64,000 nucleotides of DNA from Bosea sp. OAE506. Its GTDB lineage: Bacteria; Pseudomonadota; Alphaproteobacteria; Rhizobiales; Beijerinckiaceae. The stretch's first letter is position 1. Each line of letters starts with the position of its first letter. The notes below the pieces were generated by a model. It was given only the letters and a program-made list of their open reading frames with translations. It was not told where the DNA came from and ran no database searches. The position numbers and the translations under genes were made by a program. Positions 53,581 through 62,461 of this stretch are shown piece after piece. Location: contig NZ_JBEPOB010000001.1 of assembly GCF_040546595.1 (NCBI RefSeq), positions 3,907,001 through 3,971,000 of the forward strand. Direction: 5' to 3'.

Positions 53581-54918
53581 TCAGAACTTGCGAACCGCCG
53601 GCTGCACCGGGATCGTCTGAGCCGGGTTGTCCCAGCGATAGGTCAGGCCGGCCGAGACGATGTGGATGTAGGGCTTGGCCTCGGCGGTGAAGAAGACCGG
53701 GCCCTGCTGCGGATGCGTGCCGCCGTAGTTCACCTTGGCCTTGTTCACGTTGATGTAGGTGTAGCCGACATCGAGCTTGATCTTCTCGCTGACCTGGTAG
53801 CTCGCGCCCGCCGAGAGCCAGAGACGGTCGTTGTCGGAGATGAAGACGGTGCGGTTGGTGTCGTTCACCGGCGACAGCTCATAGGCGACACCGGCGCGCA
53901 GCGTCAGGGCCTGGTTGTACTTGTACTCGACGCCGCCGCTGAAGAACCAGCTGTCGTCATAGACGAAGTTCAGGCTCGAGATCGGCAGGCCGCTGATCTG
54001 GCTGACGATCGGGATGCGGCGGAAGCGGCTCCAGTTGGTCCACTCGACGCCGAGATGAGCCTGCCACTGGTCGTTGATGACCTGCGACACGCCGACGACC
54101 ACCGAATCCGGCAGATTGAGGTTGGCCTTGATCGGGCCGACGCCGGCGACGGTCGAGATCGTGCCCTCCAGCGTCTGGTGGATCGAGGACCGGTAGCCGA
54201 TACCGATCGTGGTGCCGGCCAGCGGGGTCAGGGTCGCACCGACGCGGAAGCCGACGTCGACGGTGTCGCCCTTCAGGACCTGGTTGGGGGCGAAGGGCCC
54301 GATCGCCGTGCCCAGCGTCGCGCCGGTGGCGTTCTTCAGGCTCGTCTTCAGATACTGGACCTGGACGGCGGCACCGACGGAGAGCCAGTCGTTGACCTTG
54401 TAGCCGATGGTCGGGGAGACGTTGATCGTCTTCAGATTGGCCGAGCGGCCATAGACCTGTCCGGCATAGACCTGATCGTCAGCCTTGGAGCGAAGGCCGA
54501 AGGGCGCACCGGTGGTCAGACCGATCCAGAGCCGGTCGGTGAGCTGCCAGGCGGAGTAGGAGGCCGGGATGAAGGCGCCGTCGCCGCCGATGTTGCCGGA
54601 CCCGTTCTGGATCGGGCTGAGCGGGCCGACCGGCGAGCCGAGACGCGTCGGCGAGGTCGGGTCATAGGCGGCGTTGGCATAGAGATAGGTGACGTTCCAC
54701 TGGCTGTTGCGGCCGGGGAACATGGTGATCGTGGCCGGGTTCCAGGCCATCGAGCCCATGCCAATGCCGCCTGCCGCCGCGCCGGCATAGGCCATGCCGA
54801 GGCCCTCGGCGCTCTGGCCGCTGCGGATGGCGAAGGAGCCAGCCTGGGCCGCGCCGGCGGCGAGGAGGGCCGCGACCGAAACCGTGGCCGCAGCGGCTGT
54901 ACGAACGAAGCCCTTCAT
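53581..54918 (-). CDS. outer-membrane protein transport protein, FadL family
   Basis: 445 residues from the ATG at 54918 (ATG 54927 also possible). A standard signal peptide ends near 'AAGAAQA'; the mature protein begins 'GSFAIRSGQSAEGLGMAYAG', the FadL hatch-like start, with 'MAWNPATITMFPG'. Beta-strand-rich middle and a C-terminal Phe ('VQPAVRKF') fit an outer-membrane barrel. FadL proteins carry long-chain fatty acids and other hydrophobic molecules across the outer membrane. It has its own terminator. Confidence 0.9.
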   Translation of the reverse strand: MKGFVRTAAAATVSVAALLAAGAAQAGSFAIRSGQSAEGLGMAYAGAAAGGIGMGSMAWNPATITMFPGRNSQWNVTYLYANAAYDPTSPTRLGSPVGPLSPIQNGSGNIGGDGAFIPASYSAWQLTDRLWIGLTTGAPFGLRSKADDQVYAGQVYGRSANLKTINVSPTIGYKVNDWLSVGAAVQVQYLKTSLKNATGATLGTAIGPFAPNQVLKGDTVDVGFRVGATLTPLAGTTIGIGYRSSIHQTLEGTISTVAGVGPIKANLNLPDSVVVGVSQVINDQWQAHLGVEWTNWSRFRRIPIVSQISGLPISSLNFVYDDSWFFSGGVEYKYNQALTLRAGVAYELSPVNDTNRTVFISDNDRLWLSAGASYQVSEKIKLDVGYTYINVNKAKVNYGGTHPQQGPVFFTAEAKPYIHIVSAGLTYRWDNPAQTIPVQPAVRKF

Positions 54919-55345
54919 CGAATCCATCCCGTCTTGCGTTTCTTCGGGACTGCGACGTCCCGCTCGAATCCAAGCATGCCGTGTGCCGCCCGCCGCCGCA
55001 ATGCCGCCGCGAAGTTGCCGAATTTGGTGCGGCAGCCGGATTTGACGAATGGGAAGGGCCGAAAACGCCCCGAATCCAGCGGTTTTTAATGTTGCCGGCT
55101 TCAACCCGCCGCCAAAGACATCGTTTACATGCGAACTATCGTGGCTTTTCGTGTTTCTGGCGCATTTCAAGACAGGCCCGCTCAAGAGACGGGCAGTCAG
55201 CTTTCATGACGTTCGTTGCATTCCCGCAACAATACCGCCGGCAGCCCTTCGCATCCGGGCCATGCGTGCGAATGGGCTTGTCTTTCCGGCCGGGCTCTTG
55301 TCAGGATCGCGGCCCAATTAGATCGTTTGAAACGGGGGAAACGAC

Positions 55346-56194
55346 GTGAAACTGCTACGTTACGGGGCCGCGGGCCAGGAAAAGCCCGGCCTCCTCGACG
55401 CCAAGGGCGTTCTGCGCGACCTCTCCGGAACCATCCCGGACGTCGCCGGCAAGGCCCTGACGTCCGCCTCGCTGGCCAAAATCAAGGCGATCGACCCCGA
55501 GTCGCTGCCGAAGGTCGACGGCGCGCCGCGCATCGGCGCCTGCGTCGGCGACGTCCGCAATTTCATCGCGGTGGGCCTCAACTTCGCCGACCATGCGGCC
55601 GAGACCGGCGCCGAAATCCCGAAGGAGCCGATCCTCTTCAACAAGGCGCCCAACTGCATCGTCGGCCCGAATGACGACGTGATCATTCCCAAGGGCTCGA
55701 AGAAGACGGACTGGGAGGTCGAACTCGCCATCGTCATCGGCGACGGCGGCTCCTACATCCCGGAAGACAAGGCCATGGCCGCGATTGCAGGCTTTGCCGT
55801 CTGCAACGACGTCTCGGAGCGCGAGTTCCAGATCGAGCGCGGCGGCCAGTGGGCCAAGGGCAAGGGCTGCCCGACCTTCGGCCCGCTCGGCCCCTGGATG
55901 GTGACGACGGACGAGGTCAAGGACGTCCAGAACCTCGCCATGTGGCTGGAAGTCGATGGCGAGCGCGTCCAGAACGGCTCGAGCAAGACGATGATCTTCG
56001 GCTGCGCCTATCTCGTCCACTATATCAGCCAGTTCATGCGGCTCGATCCGGGCGATGTAATCACCACCGGCACGCCGCCCGGCGTCGGCCTCGGCTTCAA
56101 GCCGCCGCGCTTCCTGAAGGGCGGCGAGATCGTGAAGCTCGGCATCGAGGGCCTCGGCGAGCAGCAGCAGCACTTCAAGGCCTATCAGGGCTGA
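55346..56194 (+). CDS. fumarylacetoacetate hydrolase family protein
   Basis: 282 residues. 'FIAVGLNFADHAAETGAEIP' and 'EPILFNKAPNCIVGPNDDVI' are the FAH substrate-loop signatures; metal ligands are in 'DWEVELAIVIG' (Glu/Glu) and 'AVCNDVSEREFQ' (Asp). 'FMRLDPGDVITTGTPPGVGL' is the C-terminal family motif. Members cleave or hydrolyse beta-diketo or hydroxy acids (ureidoglycolate lyase-like, 2-hydroxyhepta-diene-dioate isomerase). The precise substrate is unknown. A terminator follows directly. Confidence 0.93.
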   Translation: MKLLRYGAAGQEKPGLLDAKGVLRDLSGTIPDVAGKALTSASLAKIKAIDPESLPKVDGAPRIGACVGDVRNFIAVGLNFADHAAETGAEIPKEPILFNKAPNCIVGPNDDVIIPKGSKKTDWEVELAIVIGDGGSYIPEDKAMAAIAGFAVCNDVSEREFQIERGGQWAKGKGCPTFGPLGPWMVTTDEVKDVQNLAMWLEVDGERVQNGSSKTMIFGCAYLVHYISQFMRLDPGDVITTGTPPGVGLGFKPPRFLKGGEIVKLGIEGLGEQQQHFKAYQG

Positions 56195-56215
56195 GATCGC
56201 TCCTCCTCGACATGG

Positions 56216-56244
56216 AAAAGGGCCGCTCGCGCGGCCCTTTTTTT
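56216..56244 (+). terminator. rho-independent terminator
   Basis: aaaagggccgc/gcggccctttt stem with a tcgc loop and a T7 run, 21 bp after the hydrolase stop; a textbook terminator for the plus strand. Confidence 0.9.
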
Positions 56245-56270
56245 ATCGCGCCCGCCGCAGGCGGGCCGGC

Positions 56271-57206
56271 TCACTTCTCCGGTAGGCCGAGCATCAGCCG
56301 GATGTTCTGCACGGCGGCACCCGAGGCGCCCTTGCCGAGATTGTCGAGCCGCGCGACCAGCACCGCCTGGCGCAGATCGTCGTCGCCGAAGACGCGCAGT
56401 TCCAACTTGTTGGTGTCGTTCAGCGCCTGCGGCTCGAGCTTGCCGCCGGCCTGCGCCGCGGGGACGACCGAAACGAAGGTCGAGCCGGCGTAATGCTCGG
56501 CCAGCGCATCCGCGAGATCGGCCGCCTTGGGCTTGCCCGGCAGCGTGTCGAGATGCAGCGGCACCGAAACCAGCATGCCCTGCCGGAAATTCCCGACCGA
56601 GGGGATGAAGATCGGCCGCCGCGACAGCCGCGCATATTGCTGCAGCTCCGGCAGGTGCTTGTGCTTGAGGCCGAGGCCATAGAGCTCGAAGGCCGGCGCG
56701 GTACCCGCCACATAGGCCTCGATCATGCTCTTTCCGCCGCCGGAATAGCCCGACACCGCATTGATGGTGACGGGGTGATCGGGCGAGATGAAGCCGGCAT
56801 CGACCAGCGGCCGCAGCAGCGCGATGCCGCCCGTCGGATAGCAGCCGGGGTTCGAGACGCGGGTGGCCTTGGCGATCTTGGCGGCATGGCCGTGTTCCAA
56901 CTCGGCGAAGCCGTAGACCCAATCCGGCGCGACGCGATAGGCGGTCGAGGCGTCGACGATCTTGGGCGACTTCGCCCCCAGCGCATCGGCGAGCGCGACC
57001 GATTCCTTGGCGGCGTCGTCGGGCAGGCAGAGCACGACGAGATCGACCTGCGCCATCATCTCCTGGCGGGCGGCCGGGTCCTTGCGCTTGTCGGGGTCGA
57101 TGCTGCGGACGACGACGCCCGGCATCGCGGCCAGCCTGTCGCGGATGCCGAGCCCGGTGGTGCCGGCCTCGCCGTCGATGAAGATGGACTTGGGGTTCTG
57201 GCTCAT
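56271..57206 (-). CDS. argC: N-acetyl-gamma-glutamyl-phosphate reductase (type 2)
   Basis: 311 residues, the length of type 2 ArgC. 'IFIDGEAGTTGLGIRDRLA' is the NADP-binding start; the catalytic Cys is C122 in 'SNPGCYPTGGIALL'; 'INAVSGYSGGGKSMIEAYVA' and 'VPLHLDTLPG' are also conserved. It reduces N-acetyl-glutamyl phosphate in arginine synthesis. A possible leader peptide and terminator lie just upstream. Confidence 0.95.
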   Translation of the reverse strand: MSQNPKSIFIDGEAGTTGLGIRDRLAAMPGVVVRSIDPDKRKDPAARQEMMAQVDLVVLCLPDDAAKESVALADALGAKSPKIVDASTAYRVAPDWVYGFAELEHGHAAKIAKATRVSNPGCYPTGGIALLRPLVDAGFISPDHPVTINAVSGYSGGGKSMIEAYVAGTAPAFELYGLGLKHKHLPELQQYARLSRRPIFIPSVGNFRQGMLVSVPLHLDTLPGKPKAADLADALAEHYAGSTFVSVVPAAQAGGKLEPQALNDTNKLELRVFGDDDLRQAVLVARLDNLGKGASGAAVQNIRLMLGLPEK

Positions 57207-57263
57207 CGGACCCTCGCAAGGCGTCTGGGGGATCGGCTCAAGACACTTGGCCGGCTTCAGGCA

Positions 57264-57288
57264 TAAAAAAACCGCGCTCCGGGCGCGG
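57264..57288 (-). terminator. terminator or attenuator upstream of argC
   Basis: Read on the minus strand: ccgcgcc-cgga-gcgcgg-type stem followed by T7, ending about 58 bases before the argC ATG. It lies downstream of the Arg-rich mini-ORF at 57318-57377, so it could attenuate argC or simply terminate a short upstream transcript. Confidence 0.7.
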
Positions 57289-57317
57289 TCGCGGACAATC
57301 GGGCTGCAAGCCGAGCG

Positions 57318-57377
57318 TCACCGCGGTCGCGCAAGGGCGGCCGGTGCGGTGCGACGTCGGGACAGGGTCTTGGTCAT
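57318..57377 (-). CDS. possible 19-residue arginine-rich leader peptide for argC
   Basis: MTKTLSRRRTAPAALARPR has six Arg codons, three consecutive, in 19 residues. It ends about 30 bases before a strong hairpin with T7, which in turn precedes argC, the layout of an amino-acid attenuator. Against it: no clear ribosome site upstream of the ATG, and I have not shown an antiterminator pairing. Confidence 0.3.
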   Translation of the reverse strand: MTKTLSRRRTAPAALARPR

Positions 57378-57418
57378 GAGCGGGATATGAGGGAGGGAGG
57401 GGGCGCTGTCAATTGCAT

Positions 57419-57525
57419 CGTCATTCTCGCTCGGCGCGAAGCGACGCCCCTCGAATCTCCGTCGACCCGGGCCGTAGAGGGTGGCTCGACCCCAGATGCT
57501 CGGGTCAAGTCCGAGCAGGCGCGGG
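57419..57525. repeat. diverged copy of the 114-bp intergenic repeat (family B)
   Basis: Starts cgtcattctcgctcgg and contains cagatgctcgggtcaagtcc near its end, both shared with the copies at 58880-58993 and 63291-63404. The middle is strongly diverged. Confidence 0.5.
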
Positions 57526-57572
57526 TTTCTCAACGATCGGAATCGCTTGGTGCCGTCCGCGGATAATCCGAT

Positions 57573-58529
57573 TCAACCGGCCTTCTTCAGCGCCAGCGCC
57601 TGGATGTGGTGCTGCACCAGGGTCGAGCCCGCGATCGCGGTGATGTCCGCATGGTCGTAAGGCGGCGAGACCTCGACGAGGTCCATGCCGCGGATGTCGA
57701 GGTCGCGCAGGCCCCAGACCAGGCGCAGCGCCTGCTCGGCGGACAGCCCGCCCGAGACCGGCGTGCCCGTGGCCGGCGCGAAGGCGGGGTCGAGCGCGTC
57801 GATGTCAAAGGTGAGATAGGCCGGCCCCTCCCCGACCCGCTCGCGGATCCGCGCGAGCGTTCCCGCCACACCGAGTTCGTGGACGGTGTAGGCGTCGAGG
57901 ATGTCGATGCCGCCATCGCGCGGCGCGACGGTGCGGATGCCGATCTGGATCGAGCGCTCGATATCGATCAGGCCCTCGCGCACTGCCTCCAGCACGAAGG
58001 AGCCGTGGCCGATGGCGCCGACACCGTCATCCCAGGTGTCCTGATGCGCGTCGAACTGGATCAGTGCAAGCCGGCCATGGCGGGCGACATGGGCGCGCAG
58101 CAGCGGCAGCGTGACGAAATGGTCGCCCCCCAGTGTCACCAGATGCGCGCCGGAGGCGAGGATGCCGGCGGCTTCCGCTTCGATGGCGCGGGCGCAGCCC
58201 GCGAGGTCGCCGCGCGGCAGCAGGCAGTCGCCATAGTCGAGCGCCGTCAGATGCGCGAAGGGATCGAGGCCGGACGGATATTGCGGGTCGCCGTCGAAGA
58301 TGGCGCTGGCGCGGCGCAGCGCCTGCGGGCCGAAGCGGGCGCCGGGCCGGTTCGTCACGGCAAGATCGAAGGGCACGCCCCAGATGACGAGATCGCAGCC
58401 GGCGACGTCCTTGCCGTAGCGGCGGCGCATGAAGGAGAGCGCGCCTGCATAGGTCGGGTCGGCCGCGCCGCCGCGGCGCTCCCCCGTGAAGGCGTGGTCG
58501 ATCGATCCCGGGCCGGCCTGCTCGGTCAT
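57573..58529 (-). CDS. speB: agmatinase/ureohydrolase family protein
   Basis: 318 residues from the ATG at 58529 (in-frame starts upstream would overlap the neighbouring gene). Manganese-binding motifs: 'VTLGGDHFVTLPLL' (first His), 'LIQFDAHQDTWDDG' and 'YLTFDIDALDPAFAPATGTP'. 'GVPFDLAVTNRPGARFGPQA' is also typical. Probably converts agmatine to putrescine and urea; guanidinobutyrase or a related activity is possible. Confidence 0.88.
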   Translation of the reverse strand: MTEQAGPGSIDHAFTGERRGGAADPTYAGALSFMRRRYGKDVAGCDLVIWGVPFDLAVTNRPGARFGPQALRRASAIFDGDPQYPSGLDPFAHLTALDYGDCLLPRGDLAGCARAIEAEAAGILASGAHLVTLGGDHFVTLPLLRAHVARHGRLALIQFDAHQDTWDDGVGAIGHGSFVLEAVREGLIDIERSIQIGIRTVAPRDGGIDILDAYTVHELGVAGTLARIRERVGEGPAYLTFDIDALDPAFAPATGTPVSGGLSAEQALRLVWGLRDLDIRGMDLVEVSPPYDHADITAIAGSTLVQHHIQALALKKAG

Positions 58530-58545
58530 CGCGCCGCTCGCCTCC

Positions 58546-58827
58546 TCATGGGCGGCGCCCCACCAGCCAGACATAGAGGCACCAGGGCAGGATCAGCGCG
58601 AGGCCAGACAGCACGAGCCGCAGCGTCGTCCAGGCGACCGGGTTCTGCAGCGCCCGCCCGTCCAGCTCCGGCATCCCATGGATCAGGCCGAGTGCCACGG
58701 CGGGCGTCAGGAAGATCACCAGCGCATTGGCGATGCGCCGCCCGCGCGGCAGATCCCGCCGCGCCAGTGCGATCAGGGCCGGCAGGGCGATCATGCCGAA
58801 GGCGATGAGGATCAGGAGGACGCGCAT
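58546..58827 (-). CDS. small membrane protein, three predicted helices
   Basis: 93 residues. Hydrophobic segments 'VLLILIAFGMIALPALIALA', 'IANALVIFLTPAVALGLIHG' and 'LVLSGLALILPWCLYVWLVG'. No named family. It ends 17 bp before the agmatinase start on the same strand, so they are probably one operon. Confidence 0.7.
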   Translation of the reverse strand: MRVLLILIAFGMIALPALIALARRDLPRGRRIANALVIFLTPAVALGLIHGMPELDGRALQNPVAWTTLRLVLSGLALILPWCLYVWLVGRRP

Positions 58828-58879
58828 GGGGGCGATTTAGCACGAAGCGGCAGAGACGCCAGCCGAAGCCATCAGCGAT

Positions 58880-58993
58880 GCGTCATCCTCGGGCGCAGCC
58901 CTCGGGTGCGATCCTCGATCGGCCCAAGGATCAACTCCGCGCTGACCCGGGAATCTCCTGCAAGAGATGGTCGGATCAAGCCCGACCATGACG
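58880..58993. repeat. 114-bp dispersed intergenic repeat (family B), copy 1
   Basis: Begins gcgtcatcctcgggcgcagc and ends gcccgaccatgacg, so its ends are inverted (cgtcat/atgacg). The copy at 63291-63404 has exactly the same length and is similar along the whole length, including 'gatcggcccaaggat'. Confidence 0.85.
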
Positions 58994-59004
58994 CGTACGC
59001 TGCC

Positions 59005-59757
59005 CTACCGCCCGCCGCCGACGCGCAGGATCGAGCCGACGACATAGGACGCGGCGTCCGACAGGGCGAAGAGCACGACCTCCGCAATCTCCTCGGGCTG
59101 GGCGGCGCGCCTGAGCGGGATCGAGGGCGCGATGCGGGCGACGCGGCCGGGCTCGCCTGACGAAAGAGCGTGGATCTCGGTTTCGGTCATGCCCGGCGCG
59201 ACCGCATTGACCCGGATGCCGGCGGGCGCCAGCTCCTTCGCCATGCCGACCGTCAGGGAATCGATCGCGCCCTTGGAGGCCGCATACCAGACGAACTCGT
59301 CGGGTGCGCCAAGGCCCGACGCGATCGAGGAGATGTTGACGATCGTCCTGCCCTTCGCTTCCGCGTTGGCAAGGAGCGCGCGCGTCGCCTCGCGCGCCAC
59401 CAGAATCGCGCCGGTGACGTTGACGTCGATGCAGGTGCGGATCGTCTGCGGGTCGGCTTCGGCCAGCTTGCTCGCCGGGCCGGTGATCCCGGCATTGTTG
59501 ACGACATGGGTGAGCGGGCCCAGCGCCGCCTGCGCTTCCGCGAAGACGCGCGCGATATCGTCCTGCTGGGCCATGTCGCCCTGCAGCGCGACCGCTTTCG
59601 CTCCGGCCGCCTCGCAGGCGGCCACGACCTCGGCCGCGGCCTGCGCCGCGCTCTGGTAGTTCACCGCGACGTCGTAGCCGCGCTGTGCGGCCATGACGCA
59701 GATGGCGGCACCAATGCCCCGGCTGCCGCCGGTGACGAGGAGGACGGGGCGGGACAT
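59005..59757 (-). CDS. short-chain dehydrogenase/reductase (SDR), FabG-like
   Basis: 250 residues. Cofactor loop 'LLVTGGSRGIGAAICVMAAQ', 'VVNNAGITGPASKLAE' (NNAG), catalytic Ser in 'TIVNISSIASGLG' and Tyr-Lys in 'VWYAASKGAIDSLTVGMAKE'. An NAD(P)-dependent oxidoreductase of the classical SDR type; substrate unknown. Placed between rpsI and the small membrane gene on the same strand. Confidence 0.92.
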   Translation of the reverse strand: MSRPVLLVTGGSRGIGAAICVMAAQRGYDVAVNYQSAAQAAAEVVAACEAAGAKAVALQGDMAQQDDIARVFAEAQAALGPLTHVVNNAGITGPASKLAEADPQTIRTCIDVNVTGAILVAREATRALLANAEAKGRTIVNISSIASGLGAPDEFVWYAASKGAIDSLTVGMAKELAPAGIRVNAVAPGMTETEIHALSSGEPGRVARIAPSIPLRRAAQPEEIAEVVLFALSDAASYVVGSILRVGGGR

Positions 59758-59794
59758 GGGTGGCTCCTTGGGATTGTCGCGTTTGATACCGGGG

Positions 59795-59838
59795 CCTCAT
59801 CCTGACGAGCGGGCCCCTGGCCCGCGTCTCGAAGGATG
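59795..59838. repeat. single unit of the inverted dispersed repeat (family A)
   Basis: cctcatcctgacgagcgggc, a GC-rich centre, and cgcgtctcgaaggatg: the same layout as the left arm at 49029-49070. Confidence 0.75.
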
Positions 59839-59862
59839 CTGGCTGGCGGAGCAGTCAATACG

Positions 59863-59892
59863 AAAAGGGCGGCTCTTGCGAGCCGCCCTTTC
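59863..59892 (-). terminator. rho-independent terminator of rplM-rpsI
   Basis: aaagggcggct/agccgcccttt stem, loop cttgcg, T-run on both strands; lies 26 bp after the rpsI stop. Confidence 0.88.
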
Positions 59893-59917
59893 CACATATC
59901 GGACAGTCTGGAAACGA

Positions 59918-60397
59918 TCAGCGCTTCGAGAACTGGAAGCTGCGGCGGGCCTTGGCCTTGCCGAACTTCTTACGCTCGACGACGCGCGAGTCGCGGGTCA
60001 GGAAGCCTTCCTTCTTGAGCGGGCCGCGAAGCTCGGGCTCATAGAAGGTCAGGGCCTTGGAGATGCCGTGACGGACGGCGCCGGCCTGGCCGGAGAGACC
60101 GCCGCCCTTGACCGTGACGACAACGTCGTACTGGGTCAGGCGATCGACGAGCTGCAGCGGCTGCTGGAGGACCATGCGCAGCACGGGGCGCGCGAAGTAG
60201 ACCTCCTGGTCACGGGTGTTGACCGTGATCTTGCCGGTGCCGGGCTTGATCCAGACGCGGGCGATGGCGTTCTTGCGCTTGCCGGTGGCATAGGCGCGGC
60301 CCTGGGCGTCGACCTTCTTGACGTGAACCGGAGCGGACTCGGCCTGCGTGGCCTTGACCCCACCGAGATCGGCGAGAGACTGGAGAACTTCAGCCAT
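59918..60397 (-). CDS. rpsI: 30S ribosomal protein S9
   Basis: 159 residues. '[20 protein letters not shown]', '[20 protein letters not shown]' and the basic tail '[17 protein letters not shown]' are the S9 signatures; the C-terminal Lys/Arg tail reaches the tRNA in the ribosomal P site. It starts two bases after rplM's stop; the pair is one operon. Confidence 0.98.
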   Translation of the reverse strand: MAEVLQSLADLGGVKATQAESAPVHVKKVDAQGRAYATGKRKNAIARVWIKPGTGKITVNTRDQEVYFARPVLRMVLQQPLQLVDRLTQYDVVVTVKGGGLSGQAGAVRHGISKALTFYEPELRGPLKKEGFLTRDSRVVERKKFGKAKARRSFQFSKR

Positions 60398-60399
60398 GA

Positions 60400-60861
60400 T
60401 CAGACCCTCGCATTCTTGCTGTTGAGCGCGGCGACGTCGAGCGTCTCCGGCGACTGGGCCGCATGGGGGTGCTCGGCGCCCTTGTAAACGCGCAGGTTGC
60501 CGAGGATCTGGCGGAAGAGCGGGCCGCGGGGCAGCATGCGCTCGACGGCCTTCTCGACGATGCGCTCAGGGAAGCGCCCCTCGAGGATGAACTTGGCCGA
60601 ACGCTCCTTGATGCCACCGGCATAGCCGGTGTGGTGGTAGTACACCTTCTGGTCGCGCTTGCGGCCGGTCAGGACCACCTTGTCGGCATTGATGACGATG
60701 ATGTTGTCGCCGCAGTCGACATGGGGGGTGTACGCCGCCTTGTGCTTGCCGCGCAGACGCATCGCCACCACGGAGGCGAGACGGCCGACGACGAGCCCGG
60801 AGGCGTCGATCACAACCCACTTCTTTTCGACATCGGCGGGCTTGAGCGAGATGGTCTTCAT
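60400..60861 (-). CDS. rplM: 50S ribosomal protein L13
   Basis: 153 residues from the ATG at 60861 (GAAGGG upstream). '[20 protein letters not shown]', '[20 protein letters not shown]' and 'GMLPRGPL'-type '[20 protein letters not shown]' are the L13 signatures. L13 is an early assembly protein of the large subunit. Operon with rpsI; promoter and leader hairpin listed separately. Confidence 0.98.
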   Translation of the reverse strand: MKTISLKPADVEKKWVVIDASGLVVGRLASVVAMRLRGKHKAAYTPHVDCGDNIIVINADKVVLTGRKRDQKVYYHHTGYAGGIKERSAKFILEGRFPERIVEKAVERMLPRGPLFRQILGNLRVYKGAEHPHAAQSPETLDVAALNSKNARV

Positions 60862-60896
60862 CGCGGGCACCCTTCGGAGCGTTGAAAAAAGGAGAA

Positions 60897-60915
60897 GCCG
60901 CCGGAAACCGGCGGC
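60897..60915 (-). promoter_or_regulatory. leader hairpin of rplM
   Basis: Perfect 8-bp stem gccgccgg/ccggcggc with loop aaa; on the minus strand it is followed by ttctcctttttt. It lies just after the predicted transcription start and about 35 bp before the rplM ATG, so it could be an autoregulatory attenuator. No family match is claimed. Confidence 0.5.
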
Positions 60916-60926
60916 GGTGTGAGCGG

Positions 60927-60955
60927 GGGATAGGGGCAGGCCGCTCCGGTGTCAA
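60927..60955 (-). promoter_or_regulatory. sigma-70-type promoter of rplM-rpsI
   Basis: On the minus strand: -35 ttgaca (60955-60950), exactly 17 bases, then -10 tatccc (60932-60927). The -35 is a perfect consensus, and the position fits rplM. Confidence 0.7.
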
Positions 60956-61098
60956 GCACGCGAATGCGCAGCGGAAGCCGAAATCGCGAAGTTTTCGAGA
61001 GAGATACCGATAAAGGTATCCAGATACCGCATGAGCGAAACCACGCTGCTTGCCTGCCCTCTTCGTTCCGGCAAATCATGTCGGCCGGAGGAAACGCC

Positions 61099-61875
61099 AT
61101 GAAACAGAAACTGACCCGCCCCGCCATCCTGACTGCGCTGGCCCTGTTCGCAGCCACGCCGGCCCTGGCCGATGTGCATGTCATGAGCTCGGGCGGCTTC
61201 ACCGCTGCCTACAAGGAGCTGGTCGCCGGCTGCGAGGCGAAGATCGGCCAGAAGGTCGTCAGCGCCTATGGCGCCTCGATGGGCGCCGCGCCCGACGCGA
61301 TTCCCAACCGGCTGGCGCGGGGCGAGCCTGCCGACATCGTCATCCTGGCGTCGGAGGCCTTCGACAAGCTCGTCGCCGACGGCAAGGGCGTGCCCGGCAG
61401 CCGGGTCGATCTCGTGCGCTCGGCCATCGGCCTTTCGGTCAAGGCCGGCGCGCCGAAGCCGGACATCTCGACGGTCGAGGCCCTCAGGAAGACGCTGCTG
61501 GAGGCGAAGTCGATCGCCTATTCGGCCAGCGCCAGCGGCACCTATCTCTCCGAGGAGCTGTTCCCGAAGCTCGACCCCAGCGGCGCCGTGATGGCCAAGT
61601 CGAAGAAGATCTTCAGCGAGCGCGTCGGCTCGGTGGTCGCACGCGGCGAGGCCGAGCTCGGCTTCCAGCAGGTCAGCGAACTCGTCACCATCGACGGGCT
61701 CGATTTCGTCGGCACGCTTCCCGAGGAGGTGCAGCGGGTGACGATCTTCTCAGCCGGGCTCGCCGCCGGGACCAAAGAGCCGGAGGCGGCGCGCCGGCTG
61801 ATCTCCTGCCTCGGCTCGCTGGAGTCGGCCCCGACCATCCGCAAATCCGGGCTCGAGCCGCTGCCGGTCAAGTAG
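61099..61875 (+). CDS. ModA-like molybdate/small-anion ABC-type binding protein
   Basis: 258 residues from the ATG at 61099 (GGAGGAAA upstream). Signal peptide ending 'ATPALADV', then 'HVMSSGGFTAAYKELVAGCE' and 'IPNRLARGEPADIVILASEA', typical of ModA-like periplasmic proteins; 'SIAYSASASGTYLSEELFPK' is also conserved. No modB or modC nearby, and this subgroup often stands alone with an unknown ligand, so molybdate is uncertain. Confidence 0.85.
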   Translation: MKQKLTRPAILTALALFAATPALADVHVMSSGGFTAAYKELVAGCEAKIGQKVVSAYGASMGAAPDAIPNRLARGEPADIVILASEAFDKLVADGKGVPGSRVDLVRSAIGLSVKAGAPKPDISTVEALRKTLLEAKSIAYSASASGTYLSEELFPKLDPSGAVMAKSKKIFSERVGSVVARGEAELGFQQVSELVTIDGLDFVGTLPEEVQRVTIFSAGLAAGTKEPEAARRLISCLGSLESAPTIRKSGLEPLPVK

Positions 61876-61899
61876 CCGGCAGACCGTGATCGAATCGGC

Positions 61900-62343
61900 T
61901 CAGCGATCGGCGGGGATCGAATAGGTCCCCGTCGCATGGGCGACCATCTCGCTCTCGCCCTGCGAGTAGAGCGAGACCTCACCGACGGCCAGGCGCTTGC
62001 CGAGCTTGAGCAGCCGCGCCTCCCCGATCAGTGCTGCGGGCGCCGGCTTGCGCAGGAAGTTGAAGGACAGGCTCGTGGTCACGGCGAGCGCGACCGGGCC
62101 GATCTGGCCGAGGATCGCCGCATAGAGCGCGAGATCGGCCAGCGCCATCATGGTCGGGCCGGAGATTGTGCCGCCCGGCCGCAGATGCTTCTCATGATAG
62201 TCGCAGCGCATGCGGGCCGTCATCGGCCCGACCTCCTCGACGAAATAGGTCCGCCCGCCGCTATGGAGCTGCGGGAAGACCTCGTCGAGGAAAGCCTCGA
62301 GCTGCGCGGCATTCATGCGGGGTGTGGTGTCGCGCAGGGTCAT
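61900..62343 (-). CDS. PaaI-like hotdog-fold thioesterase
   Basis: 147 residues. 'HEKHLRPGGTISGPTMMALA', then 'DLALYAAILG' contains the acidic residue of the hotdog active site. Probably hydrolyses an acyl- or aryl-CoA. Divergent from the enoyl-CoA hydratase gene, suggesting shared CoA metabolism. Start at 62343 or, less likely, at ATG 62316. Confidence 0.88.
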   Translation of the reverse strand: MTLRDTTPRMNAAQLEAFLDEVFPQLHSGGRTYFVEEVGPMTARMRCDYHEKHLRPGGTISGPTMMALADLALYAAILGQIGPVALAVTTSLSFNFLRKPAPAALIGEARLLKLGKRLAVGEVSLYSQGESEMVAHATGTYSIPADR

Positions 62344-62461
62344 CTCGGGCGGTCCGGCACAGGCTGCGATGAGGAGATGCCCCTTGCAGCATGGGGGAGC
62401 GCGGCGGACAATACGTCAAAACGCACAGGCAAACGCTCACGGAAACGCCGAGGTCCCCGTC

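Noticed and set aside
53575..55089. 504-codon open frame opposite the FadL-like gene
   Set aside because: Antisense shadow; the other strand has a signal peptide and C-terminal Phe of a barrel protein.
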